Below are positions 32,358 to 46,246 of a DNA stretch of 64,000 nt, piece by piece; position 1 is the first letter of the stretch, and each line of letters starts with the position of its first letter. The stretch covers positions 212,501-276,500 of the forward strand of contig JAXRKP010000429.1 in assembly GCA_037039925.1 (NCBI GenBank). The letters are read 5' to 3'. Under the pieces are notes generated by a model. The model saw only the letters and a program-made list of their open reading frames with translations. It did no database searches and was not told the origin of the DNA. A program made the translations under genes and the position numbers. The DNA comes from Doris montereyensis. Taxonomy: Eukaryota > Mollusca > Gastropoda > Nudibranchia > Dorididae.

Positions 32358-35300
32358 CTGCAAGCGGAGCCGGGTGGCACGGACACTGGATGAGGGGCGG
32401 CTATTTCCTTTTAGAAGCGGCCTGTAGAGAAAGCAAATTGAAACAGCAACTGTAATTACTGGGTCTAAATCCCATCCCACAGATTTTTGCTTACATTTTC
32501 TGTTTGAGCTTTTATTACGTACAGAGACATTTGTTTATATTAAGAAGCAATTTCACTCGTACATAATCAAACTAGTTGCATTCTTCAGAGGTACTGTGAT
32601 GATTAATCCTCACACACAAATGGACAACAACATTTATCTATTTTTTGTGTTGGTAACAAACATGTTCGAACTTGTTTATTTTTTAGTTTCCTCTTGTCAC
32701 CATTGGCGAATGGTGGGTACCTAATCTTTCATCTTGCTGTTTCCTCTTAATTCACCCTCCTGAGACCACCGCATACCGTGGACAGAGTAAATTTCAGTGA
32801 AACAAACAAACAAACCCTCTTGTCATCAGAAGACATGGGCGGTCAGTGGGTGTTACTGGTAGGTCCTACTACTTTCCTACATTCTTTCGCTTATCTTTTA
32901 TCTTGCTACTACTTTTTAAAACCACCCCGATGTGGATAGGGTAAATAAAATCTCTTCTCAACAGGAGTCGTTGGTGGGTGCTAGTGGCAGGTCCTGAATA
33001 ACACATATCATGTATACATACTATTACAGTATGTCTCGTTATTGATGGGGTCGTCATTTATTGTCGTTTTCCATCTCTGGTAGGTCCTACTAATTTTCCT
33101 TTTATGCTTCCCCTTATCTTTCATCTTGCTGTTTCTTCTTAATTCACCCCAAGATCAGCACATATTTTGAACAGGGTAAAGTTCGGGAGAAAAATTAAAA
33201 CACTAAGAGGCAGCTACAAATAATACTTTATAGAGGGTTTGGTGCGGTAAAGTAAACTATTGTAAAGGTCCCATTACCAAAATACTATAAAGTGGTCGTA
33301 TGCCAGCAATGTTCTCCATGCTGCCTTTATTTTTGTGGAGTCTGATAAGACTTAAGGTAGCTACTGATTTGGCTGTTGGGTTGACAGGACCACTAGGCCT
33401 GGAATGGGGATCGAAATTGAGTCATGTCCTATGTGGCAGCCAAACAGTCTAGCAACTGAGGCACTACCAGGCGGTACGGAAAGAATAAATGAAGTGACAT
33501 ATCAATGTCATGGCCATCTGCCTTGTTAAAATCATCTCTTGTAGAGTGCAATGTTCAGCCTTCATCATTGAGTGCGGTATTATGGGTTCATTCACATGAA
33601 GGGCAGTTCATGTCAACACGGGACATTTCCTTATCGTGCTCTGAAGATTGAGGAGTATCCACTAAACCACTCAGTCACACACAAATATGTGTATAACCAA
33701 TATAACTTATAAAATATTTAAATGACACAACAAAAAAATCCTCACTAGTAATACTAATACATTCATATCAGTTGTTGCATCCACTGCATTTAACTAAACT
33801 ATTGCAAGAAATGCAAATTCTTATCCTTATTATTAATAATAATAATGTAAACTCTCTCTTTCAAGATATGCAAGTTATTAAGTTTGGGCTTTTTTATAAC
33901 ATGCAAAAGAAAGTAAAAGTACAAAAGAAATTGTTAAAAAGAAATCGTTACTTGACATAAAAAATTGCAAGTGATTTTAAATTTTAAAATATTTTTGTAA
34001 TGGTAAGACATGTTGATTAATATTCATGGTCATAAACAAGAAAATGTAATTGTGAGAATACAATGTATTTAAAAAACTGTTGATGCTAAAATAAAACATA
34101 TTCTGCTGTTTCCACCTATAAGTTAAGGTGTTTTTCTTATTTTTACAAGAGAAATTCACATTTTATACTTTGAAGATTCTTTAAATACAATTCTTGGGCT
34201 ATTTCTCGACAAAGAACACAAGTTAACTTTAGTTATCTTTGTCCATAATTTGAAAATGTGAATCAATAGGAAAACTATATAACATCAAACTATGAACCAA
34301 CAAAATGTTAGTGATCAAAATTTCTGTAAAGCAGCCAATACCTATTTTAACTCTGAAACAGACAGCAATAAACAAAGAAAAAAAGGAAAAAATATCAAAC
34401 TGTCAACATACAATATCTGTCTACTAACACTTTAACAAACAAATACAACAATTATTTATGGCACATAAGGAAGCAAAAGCATACAAGATACATACGTCAC
34501 ATAATAACGAGACTCAAGCAATCACAATATAATGAGACGTCTCAAAAAAAATTTGCTTTTATCCTCTTGTGTTACTTTTTCATCTAATCAATAAAAGTTC
34601 CACCTAACACTGACAGACCAACAAAGATTCTCTTTCACACGCCTCCACTCATTCAAGACTTGCTGCCATTGCCACCAAATGGTCACTATGATATCTTTCT
34701 TTCCACGTTTTGATTTTGATTTGATTTACTCACATCCACGACTAAGGTGATCTCAGTGTTTTTGGTAAGATTTTTAATTTTGCCCGATCTTTAACATGCA
34801 CAGTGTTGTGATCTGCACATAGGCCTCCTTGTTATCGCCCATCTCCGATGGGACTAGGTGTTGATCCACCTACCTGGATTTTGAGGTAGATTTTGCTCGA
34901 AAAAAATTGAGAATTTTTTTTCAACCATTGGCGGGGTTCGAACCCACTATCTTTTGGTTGAGAGGTCACCATCTTGCCTCTGGACTACCGAGTCCCTCTT
35001 CTTTCCAAGAGAAAATGATTAAAATATTACAAATTGAATCAGAATATGCAAGCCCTTGTTTTTAATACAAAGGAGTAAACATATACATATACAAGACAAT
35101 TTATCTATCTTGAGCGATGATAATGTGATAACCCTGATAAGGACGGTTAAATAGGAATTTATGAAAGAGTTTGTGCCAATTCAATAAGTGATAATAATGT
35201 GAGAATGTAACAGCAAGATTCATCAACAAAAACGGATGGCAGGCCTACTCAACTAGAAGGGAGTTTCTTCTGCACAATGAAATCTTTTCAAGTTGACAAG

Positions 35301-38300
35301 AATTATGCTGTATCTTTATGACGGTACAATGGATTTTCAATTATATTGAACAGTAACACTGCAAAAACAAACAACCCAACAAGGAGATTCCTTTTCATCT
35401 TCATTTAAGAACAAAAGAAAACAAATCAGGGTATCATCCTTCATAAAAGCGAGAAAACGTTTGACTGACTTATTTAAAGACTTGAATCTTCTCCACAATA
35501 AGAGGTCATTTCAAAAGTTAGTGAGGAATTTTGTTTGTTTGTTTAATTGAAATTTACCCCATCCACCATCTCAGGTGATCTCAGGGTGAATTAAGAGGAA
35601 ACAGCAAGATAAAAGAAAACTGAAAGAGTGAAAGGAAAGACGAAGGACCTACCAGGAGCACCCGCCAACCGCCCGCTAGTTAAGAAGGGCATGTTGACAG
35701 AAACTATATAACAATGAAGCTGAGCTCCGGGTGGGAGAAGAATAGAAGTGAAAGCAATATATGAAGTGTCTGCCTTCCATTTGTATTTGCGTGATCAACA
35801 TGACACATGACTCATCAGAAGGAAAGACAAAGAAAGCAATACACTGAGTTACTCCGCGGAGTACAATCGCAACATTGAATTATATTAAGGTCTGAACATG
35901 GTGACAGGACAGTGAGAATGGGTGAACATGGACACACCATCACAACACATTCCTTCAGTGATAGGTTACCTAGGTGTGGTATTTCCTTTCCTCGACTGCC
36001 TTGTTTTACTCTGCATCTGGTTCATAATAAAACAACGTTATGCAGAGGACAATGATAGTATTGATAAGGCAAATTTGCTTGTTAAAAAAAATGAAATTTT
36101 GATTTAAAAAGCCATGAAACTTTGAGACAAGGAAAACTGAATGATGGAAGTACTATCAAGCAGTGAGCATTGACATGGCCAGAATTACTGAGAACCTACC
36201 ACTACCAGGAAAACTCAATCATTCACAGAGAAAAGGCAAAGAAGTAAAGAGCAGCCACTTTGCAAGGCGTCCTTGTATTCCTCCTCTCTCATTCGTGGGA
36301 ACACACTGAATATCAATCAATGAGAATGTGAGGATACAAGGCTACCTAGCAAAACATCAGCTTAATACATACTACCAAGACTAGCATGGCGAAGGTGTAC
36401 AGACAGAGAAGGAAAAAAGGACTTGAGAAAATATTAATCTAAAACTAAAAGTACGGTATATTAATAGAAAACATTTTTTTCCTTTTTTTTTTTTCCGTTT
36501 GTTTTTCGTTTGTGTGCAAGAAGTAAAGGATATACACCAAGGAAACACCTCACAAAGTCATGAACAGGATAAGAATAATAAGATACAATGGTCTTCGTCT
36601 AAGAAGCCACCGCCTAAGAGGCTGGTCCATCTAAAAGGCCCCTTTTTTCCTTGTAGCAGAATTTTTCTTCTTTTATTATCATGTCTAATAAATGGCCACC
36701 TTGAAAACCTTCGGTCCGGCTAAGAGGCCACTTTTTCTTTCGTTAGAAGACCAAATAATCTGCTTAACTCAATGCAATAGAATGAAAAATCAAATTCAGA
36801 TCACAGAAATGCCGTTCTCACTATCTGGAACATGTCATTGTTCATCTGTATCGTGTCATAGGCCTAGAAAATACTGGAATCTCTACTAGCCGTTCCCAGT
36901 CAGTGTCTGGATCTCAGATGAATGAGACGACTGATGTACAGTCCGCATCGACACCTGCGCGCTTTGCAGAGCAGTCACCGTCATTGGAACATCTTGGCCA
37001 GATCACTTACACTGCCATAACCAATGCTAATTACAGAAGCATGCTTTCACCTATGATTTCAGTATTCGCCTTAGAGACCAGTTGGCTAAAAAGTTGCATT
37101 TTGTTGTCTCCGGAGCACAAGCCTCATAGATGGAGACCACTGTATATGGCTAATCAATCAGAAGAAACATCTCAGAAAGGTCATTATTTCAATTCGTACA
37201 CACAGCTGTTACCTCTTTTGACCAGATTATAGGTACAGGCATCAGAATATAGAATGTGAGCACACAATGCCGAAGGGCTAATGATATAAAGAAATGAATG
37301 GAAAGCAGCACACTGACACATCACTGCAAAGTGTGAAGTAGACAAAGGAAGACAAAGTGAGAAAGAAGTTAACAAATCTAATCAAATGGCAGCAGAGACA
37401 TTAGAACTAGCAAGCAGACAGAAAAAGAGTGACATAGCCATGACATAAAAAAGAAGACGAACATTTTCAAACAACACCGACTGATAGAACCGTTAGAACA
37501 ATTTGATGGAATAGAAAGAAAGATCAGATAAAATTGTGTGCACAATCAGGAATATAGAAACATATGAAAAGACTTTTATTCTCTACCACTTATTGATAAT
37601 TGCTTGCCTCCACACCCACAACAAAAGAAGAAAAAAAAAACATAATGAAAAGCACCCCCTATAGCAGTTAAACTTAATATGACCTGTGTTTAATTACTTT
37701 CATTAATCTGTATGCAAATATACAATCTATATGTATAATTCTGAGTTGGTCGTTTTATGTTCATCACAAGGCTCTGTTGTCAGGCCACTAAGAGTTACCA
37801 TATTTTGCATGTAGGTTCTAAATGATCCCAAGATCGTTTTCATTTGAGGAAGTCTTCTACAAAATGGGCGTTTAATTATTGACCTCTTTCTGAGGTCACA
37901 GGTTCGATTCTATCTGGTGCCCACTTGTTTTTCTTCTTCTGTAAATTCCTGTGTATTTTTTTCGTTTTTGTCCCTATAGGGCTTCAAGATTTATTTCTTC
38001 ACATCCTGTGCGTCACTTTTGAAATGCTTGCTTGTCTCACTGTTTGTCTTTACTAATTGAAGGGGTCATTTCAATAGTGTGCCTATGTCCATTTTCGTGA
38101 AAAACGAGACAGAGAGATAATCCTAGGGAATAAAAGGAAATCATGCTTCCTGAAAAGTGTGAAAGCGATACGATAAAAGTATATCACGTTTACAACTGTT
38201 CAAAACGTGGAATTCCCAAAGCCAACAGTGCCAAAGTCCATGGTTTTTGGCATTTTTCTCTAAATGATGTAATTGTGACTTAGGCACACTATTGAAATGA

Positions 38301-39871
38301 TCTCTTCAATTGAAGATATTAGTGTTTATCTATGTGAGATGTGATATTAACATCTTGGCTTCTTTTTTGAAGCTGAGACAGATCTCATGCTGTATTAGTT
38401 AAGGAAAAGAAAAACATATGAATTGAAATAAAATTGAACTGTGCATTTTATTTTTTTAGAGTGATTTAATAATGACAAAATCCCCATGAAAGAGAAGGAA
38501 TGAATAATTAAACATGCACAGAGTGATTTTTACACATCCTCGTGAGGTTTCATCTATTTTACTCTTAGATTTAAGTCAGGATTCGAAATTTATTATAGGG
38601 TGCAGTTTTGGTCAATAACAACTGTTATACAGACACTTTTTAATTCAAGAATATAACGAAAATATAACCGGTCTTCATATGGGAAGAATGTATTATGATA
38701 TATGTGTTTGGCAGGATTTTTTGGCAGTTCTTTACGAGAGAATTACACAGGATACAAGTTTCATGCAGTGATTGAAAGAGGAAAAGAAACGAAAAGAGGA
38801 GTAAAACATTATATGTAGTGCTTTGAATTTATCTTATAAATGTTTTTTATCCTTACCACCCTGCTGTCACTAGTTTTACTGGGTAGGTCACTGAGAACAT
38901 GAATAAGATCATCTAAAGCTAAATCCTTGAAACAAGAAGCAAACAAAAATTGAATCCTGTGTAATTATGTTATCATTCAATACAGCATAAATAAATTATA
39001 AGTATGTATCTGGCTCTCTTAATGTATAACTACAAAATTTGTCTATTTTGAAGGTTTTTTTTTACCAAAACGAAATTCAACACTGACTGGAAGTCACATC
39101 CGTTGCAAATAATAAAAATGACACCCACATAGAGTAACAGAAATATCACGACTCCAGATTAATACGCTTCCAACTTCTAACAGGCTAGACCTACTTGTGA
39201 GATGACTGACATCACAGATTTTACTCCCGCATTTCCACTTACTAAAACACTAAAAAAAAACCATGAAATTGATTCAACTTATTATAATTATAAGTACTTG
39301 TGAGGAAAGTATAAAGTTTGGAACCTGTTAACTTTTTGCCATCAATTTTTTTTTAGCTCGAACCTTTTTAATCTGCAGTTGTGACATGTTAACTTCAACA
39401 AGCTACAAATGTACAAGATATAACAGATCAATACTTGCTGCTCTAAGTGTATAGCAATGAGATCACAGTTATATCACGCATGCCTTGTTTTGTACTTGTA
39501 CATTGAAAGAATGGCACTGACTGATGATAAGAGATTTTATAACACAACAATAGACCAATGGTATGAAAGTACACTTTATCAAGGGAATGATAGATTGGAA
39601 ATAAGAAAGACAATATGTACATTAGAATGAACTGCAGGGAAGGTAATGATGTCAAGACGTGGTGATTTTGATATATTATAACAAATAGGGAAAATCACCC
39701 AATGGAGACAAGAGGTTCTCACACTACAAGCAGGAATTTGGAGCTCGGGGGTGACTTGCTTGGCACATGCTGACTTAATGATGTGAGGAAGAAAGAGTGG
39801 GACATAGTTTTCCTCTCTCAGTCTCAGATAAAACCCATGACTCTAAAAAAAAGGCCTCTCAAAATCTTCTG

Positions 39872-39962
<91 letters not shown>

Positions 39963-39999
39963 CTCTCTCTCTCTCCTACCTACCTACCTACCTACCTAC

Positions 40000-40083
<84 letters not shown>

Positions 40084-43000
40084 TTATCTGTCTCTCCCCC
40101 TGATGATTTTTTTTTTTCCTGCCCATTTCCCATATTTAAAATTTTCTGTGATTTATAGTACACATTCATGCTCACTTTCACAGACACATAATTTAATTCT
40201 GTCACTTGAAGCACTTACTCTTTTTCATTTTGCTTTCTTTTTTTCTTTTTTTTCAGTCAGTCAAATAAAAACCATTATGAACATTAGAGTTAAACTAGAC
40301 ATATCAGAAGATGTAAAAGTTGTCATGGAACATGGAAAAGCCGACAGAGGCAAGACTTGCAAAAGAGTTTGCTACTAAAGGTGCACTAACTAGAGTCTAA
40401 AGTATCAGCATTATATTATCATAGTAAAGCAGAAAGCAAAACAATACATTCATACACATTAGGTAAAATGTTAAACAAACTCTAGCTTATAACTTTACTT
40501 CAAATTCCATTTTTTTTTCAATCAAATTTTCCTAATAATGTTAAAGACGGCAAATGCCATCACCAATTGGGAAAAAAAAGAAAAAAGGGAAACAAAGCAT
40601 ATAAGTGAATACTAATATAAAAATAAGTGGGAAATATTCTGTAATTTTTCCAGAATTAGATCTTAGACAAGTTAAGTATTGTAATACAAACAGCTTAACT
40701 TTACAGTTCCTCTAAAACTATAAAACATTCAAAACATTGAAATTCTCTCATATGCTGGTAATGATGCAATTTACTGAATTAAATGTAAAACAGGTTTACC
40801 TTAAAACAGTATTGTCAGGTACGTAAAATAAGTCATTTATTACATTACACATGTAATTATTTCGATCTGATAAGATATTATATTAATCCATATTAAAACT
40901 TCCTCATTTCTCCAGTTTACAAATTGCTAATTGGTTATTAATTTTCAAAGCGATTTTTAATTTTCACTTTCTATAGTTTGTTTATGGGGAAAAAAATAAA
41001 AAAAATAAAAACAAAAACAAAATAAAACAAAACAAAGCTTATTTAAATCCTTTCGTTTTTTTTGCCACAATACGGTTTTGACTACTCTATAAAACAGAAT
41101 CTGATTAAATAGTAAAAAAAAAGAAAACAACTGCGCTGAAATAAATAGGATCAATCAAAAAAAAGAGAAAAGAAAACTCATGACAAAAAAATCATTAGAG
41201 GTCAACAGGAAAGTGAAGGGAGAGTTCGAACCATACCCTTATGCGTCTTTGTCTGCTTTCTGAAAAATGTTTCATTAAGCAAAGAGGAAAAAGTAAAAAA
41301 TTTCTGGTTTTTCATAGAACACAGAATAGGAAGTGGTAAGATTTAGAGAATGATATCATAATCAGAACGTAAGACATTAACTCACTAACTCATTAACTCA
41401 TTAATATTAACTATTAACAGGGAGAATTTACATTAAGATAATTCTTCTCTTGTTTTAAACAATTTAATTTTCTAATTAAAACATGTGTGTTAATCACAAA
41501 ATCTTAGTTTTTCCTTACAATTAAATTTCGCGATTTGTTATGCTAAGATGAATTCTTGTTGTTAACAGGAATTACTATCATCTTGAATGACCAATGACAA
41601 ATGTTTCTCTAGAAGTTTTTGTGTCCTCACTTGAAAAGCAGTATGTAATTTTTCTTCCCATCACAATATGTAAAAATTTTAAATGGATAATGAGGGTATA
41701 TCAAAAGAAGACAAAACCACAAATTTAAAGGATAAATGTTACAGAGGGATTATGAAACTGTTGACATGACAACAAATGTTCTTTATTTCACATGAATCAA
41801 ACAGCTGGTGCAGAAAGTTTATGTGCAAAATATTTTTAAAAAAGTAAAAAATCAGGCTTTTAACATGTTAGAATAGAAACAAAAAATAAACAATAATAAC
41901 CAGCTTAGGTAATATTATGTTTGAAGTCCAGAGCATTGCTTGGAACTTTGGCAGATTGGCATATTGATTATTTTTGGTATAGTTATCTTTGCCTTTGGCT
42001 GCTATTGTTATAGTTTAAGTGTGGAAACAAGTCTCGGATAAGCTGCAAGAGATTCTCGTTACAAACACCACAACATGACAAATTTACAACGCAAAAGATA
42101 ACAAGAGTCTTGAAAATATATTTTTGTCACCGATTACTTTGGAGACACCATAAGATAATCTCAACTGAAACATCAAAGAAGCTCAGACTCTTCTATCTCT
42201 CACACTAGAGACACACAAGCTGAGTCGCTTGTTGCGCCAGAAACAAATCAACACTGCAACGCTTTATGCTGAAGATATTTTAGCTCTAACATTAGAGACA
42301 AACAACTTTTATTAACACCAAATTCACCGTAGCTATGATAACAGTTGCATCTCAACATATAACTACACTCGTGTTAGTTTGTTGGCTTGTCAACTCTTAC
42401 ACTACAGTCACATTAGTTAATCAACTTTTAAACTGTAACCATGTTAGTTTGTCCACTCTTAGTACTCTTACATTATAGTCAACTCTTTAACAATATAGTC
42501 AATTCGATTGTCAACTCTTACACAATCGTCAATTCACTCTTAAACTAAAGTCACATTAGGTTTTCAACTCTTATACTATAGTCACGTTATTGTAGAATCT
42601 CAATATTGCATACTCCCCTTCAGACCACAAAATTAGTACTTTTTAGCTGATGTTAGTTGTAGCTGTGATTTCAAAGGAGACTCATCCGATTAATGCCCTA
42701 TTAAAACAGCATTAGCTCCCTTTATTCCATGAGCAAAACAATGTCACCTGATGTGAGCTAGGTCTGCATGGGTGGCTTGTTTTGTTGGGTTTTTTTTTGT
42801 GAGTTTTGGGTTACTCAAACATTTAGACAAGCCAAACGAACACAAACTTTCTCGTATACACAAAGATCAATCAATGTACTCATTCTTTGCAGGTAAAAAC
42901 AACATAAAAAAAAGATTTTAAAACATTCACAAAACAAATGAATGGTGTGGTAGCTTAAGAGGTTAACGAGAGAGGTTTTATTTGCGGGAAAAGTCACTGA

Positions 43001-46000
43001 TTTTTGTTCCTTTTTGAGGCTACGACAGTTGCCAACTGATTAACCTTGTTGACGCAATCTAACATTGTCTCTAAGTTTGGTTGCGATAGGGAATGGCGCC
43101 TTGCCACATGGAACAATAATCTCCGGTTATGGGTATACCAGAAAATGAGGGGAGACATACAGTCAAGGTGGGAACATCTGGTTTAACCTACAAGGCGAAA
43201 GGTGCCAATCCAAGCCATAGCAAACATTACAACACCTATACCACTCATTCAAATTATGCCATCGAAGGATTCTGGGAAAAGAAGGTCCACTGACATTGGA
43301 CTTATAGTTATAAGATTATCCACCTTGTTTTATGGAAAGAAAGGTTTTTAAATGACATAAACTCTGAAAATGGTTAGTTGCATCCAAAAATACATTCTAG
43401 AAGAGTACGTTATGGACCAGGCAATTCTTGAAGAAAAAAAACTTTTGGACTTGGGATCTGAAAAAACATACTTTGTAGCAGAGAATACATTGCATCACGG
43501 GTATGTTATACCGAGATTCTTATGTAGTTTGTCAACTCTTATACCACAGCCATATTGGTTTGTCTGCTCTTACACTATAATCAAACAAGATTTGTCATCA
43601 TTTGCACTGATAAAAAAAACTTATTGCTTGCATCTGAGACACATAAACCTTACCACCTGTTCTAGTACAGACATGTTATGCCTCAGACTCAATGATATCT
43701 GTATTATTAGCTTTATGGCCTCGCATGAGCGGAGATGAAGAGATGGATGAAAATGTTGCTGATAAAGACTCTAGACGCATCGAGAAATATGGCTTTAAGA
43801 AAACTGTGCACATGTGTATACAAGAAAATCATGAAAATTTGAAATTCTCTGGGAACAGACAGAAAGCTTGTAACAACACATAGGGTGCAACTATTTTTTA
43901 AAAATATGATGAAATATTTGTTACAGTATCAAATATCTTTTTGTGCAGGGAAAAGAGAAAAGATTTGATCAATCTCCTGTCCCTGGCCCTACCATGCATT
44001 GGGTTTACAATGCTAGATACATTTTGGCTAAAAGCTGTGTGGAATAAAAGTAAACAAGAAAAAAAAATTGCAATTGAGAAAAAGTAAAAACACTTTTTAG
44101 TCCATTTCAGATGAATCACAAAAGAAGAACACAAGACTAGAAATGTCACAAAACGATACAAGCGTGACATAAGACATCAAATAAAATTACTTCTACATCT
44201 TGTCAAAGATATTTTTTCATGCATCTACAGTGTGCATGAAGTTCGTATGCATCCTGACGTCTGAGAAGCGTACACGTTATAGTGACCCCAGCACCCAAGG
44301 CCAAATGAAGCGTACGCATTATAGTGACATCAGCCCATGGCCAAGAGAAGTGTATGCGTTATAGTGACACCAGCCCAAGGTCAAGGTTGCAAGGAGGACA
44401 AGAAACAACAGAGTCAAGACAAGCCAATAGCAGCATTAAGATTCCATTAAATACATTGCGAGCCCAGCGACTTCTGAGTGTATCAACTAATCATACATTG
44501 TCTAATATAAATATTTTTGTCACAGATTCGATACAAGCAACAAAAAAATGCAGTATCTGATACTATGCTCCCTCAAAATTTATATGTACCATGAAAATAT
44601 CTGATCATGAAGGGGATCAAAATATTTAATTTCTAAACACAAGGAAGATTGAGTAGATTTATCAGTCTAGATAAGTTAGTCAATTAAAGAACGGAATGCA
44701 TATGTCAAAGTGTGGAGGACTAGATAGATTGAAACCCAAGCCCATTAAAACAAATTGAAAAATAGAGAAGTCAGAACAAAAAATTCAGACTGTTCTGTTT
44801 TTGAGTTAATTGTATAGGATGATTAATATTATCTAAATGGCATTGATATGTCATTGCTAGGTTGTTCTTTGCTGAGGCAAAAAATGCTTTGTTTGTTTTC
44901 ATTGGTTAAATCAAATGAAATATATGAGTTTTCCTTAACAGTATCCAAATTTCTGACAAGATGTTGAACATTTTTCTCCAGGTATTTCACACATAAGGGA
45001 AAACAAACCAATGCACAGAAAGAAACAAAGGTGATTTTTCAGATTTAAAATTTGTCCTAGAATCATAAAACATTTTTTTAAGTTAGTTATTCCGGTTCTT
45101 TAGTTCAATCTCCAGATAAAGAAAATCAACGGGCATATCGTCATACACTGCTACTTACGACGTTAATTCGATGTCTGCTCCTTCCAAAAGCTCAGATTTT
45201 GGTGGCAATCGACCTGCAGAAAAAGAATCATCAAATGCACGTAAATGACCTGGGGTCATAGGACTTGGCTTCTGTGGCGAAGAGTTTTCAATACATGAAA
45301 CACATTAAAAAGTGGGTGAAGAGAACAAGAGGGAAAAAAACTGCCCTTGAACGCAGATTTCTCTTTTGCATAAGAATATATCTGTTACAATGTTATCTAA
45401 TGATAATGGATAATGTTGCAGTAAATAAAAGGTACCCATACCCAGACAGGAGCACAGAACAACCAGGAATAGAGTTGTGCTTTTTTTCTAGGTATTTGGC
45501 ATAGTCTGGTGGTTTGCTATTGCTTTCCATGCCAACTTTACTTTTCACTAAGTCTGAATAGACATGGCTACTAGCTATTCAAAAAAGCAATTACAGATTG
45601 GGAATCAAACTCGCATTTCCCGAGTGGTAGTCAGATGCTCCATTTTATTTTATCAACACTGCTGTAACTGTAAGCCAACTTTGAGCACTACTGTCATTCT
45701 TACAGTAGATTTAAGAATTCACATCCCTATCCAACAGATATAGTGATCTTTTCAAGGTGAATTGGGGGGAAAACAGTCATTGTAGGTGTGAAGGCATGCT
45801 AATTTGAGTGATTAGGTCCAATTAATCACTCACTTTATTGCTTTATAAGAAGCAAGGGAACAGCTATCATTGTCCTATGATACACAACATGGAAAGAGTA
45901 ACATTCAATAACTTTTACAGTATTAGCACAAGGACAGGAAAAGCCATTAATTCTTCAAATACATACAAATACATAGTTTTAGATTAAAGAACACATGCAA

Positions 46001-46213
46001 AAGAGCTAAAAGGGGAAAAAAGTAGATCTACCAGTACCAGTGGTGTCAAGCAACCTCTGACTGGATATCAATTCTCATCCGTTCTGAAAACTCACCAATA
46101 TGAAAATTTATTGATTCAGACTTTGCGATGGACATTAGGAACTCATAGAACGAGATACGTTGGACATTGTAGAGAATTTCCTTGAGAGATGAAAGCCTTG
46201 GGGTACTGGAATA

Positions 46214-46246
<33 letters not shown>

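Larger units (their letters stand above)
32358..45158 (-). other. CSTPP1: CSTPP1 last intron (12.8 kb)
   Basis: Bounded by donor gtaagt at 45158 and acceptor cttgcag at 32358. It contains family A copies, one SINE C, a CT/CTAC/CTAT microsatellite and minisatellites listed separately. Apart from those, 35.7-39.8 kb and 40.1-42.3 kb are AT-rich with nothing recognised except a family B fragment at about 37875-37985 (GTCACAGGTTCGATTCTATC). Confidence 0.8.

Noticed and set aside
32077..32358. A second minus-strand reading frame overlapping the CSTPP1 tail
   Set aside because: Another frame of the same exon; only the acidic frame joins upstream exons in phase and matches the family C-terminus.
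34915..34996. tRNA-like sequence with GGTTCGAACCC on the minus strand
   Set aside because: Head of a SINE C element for the same reason.
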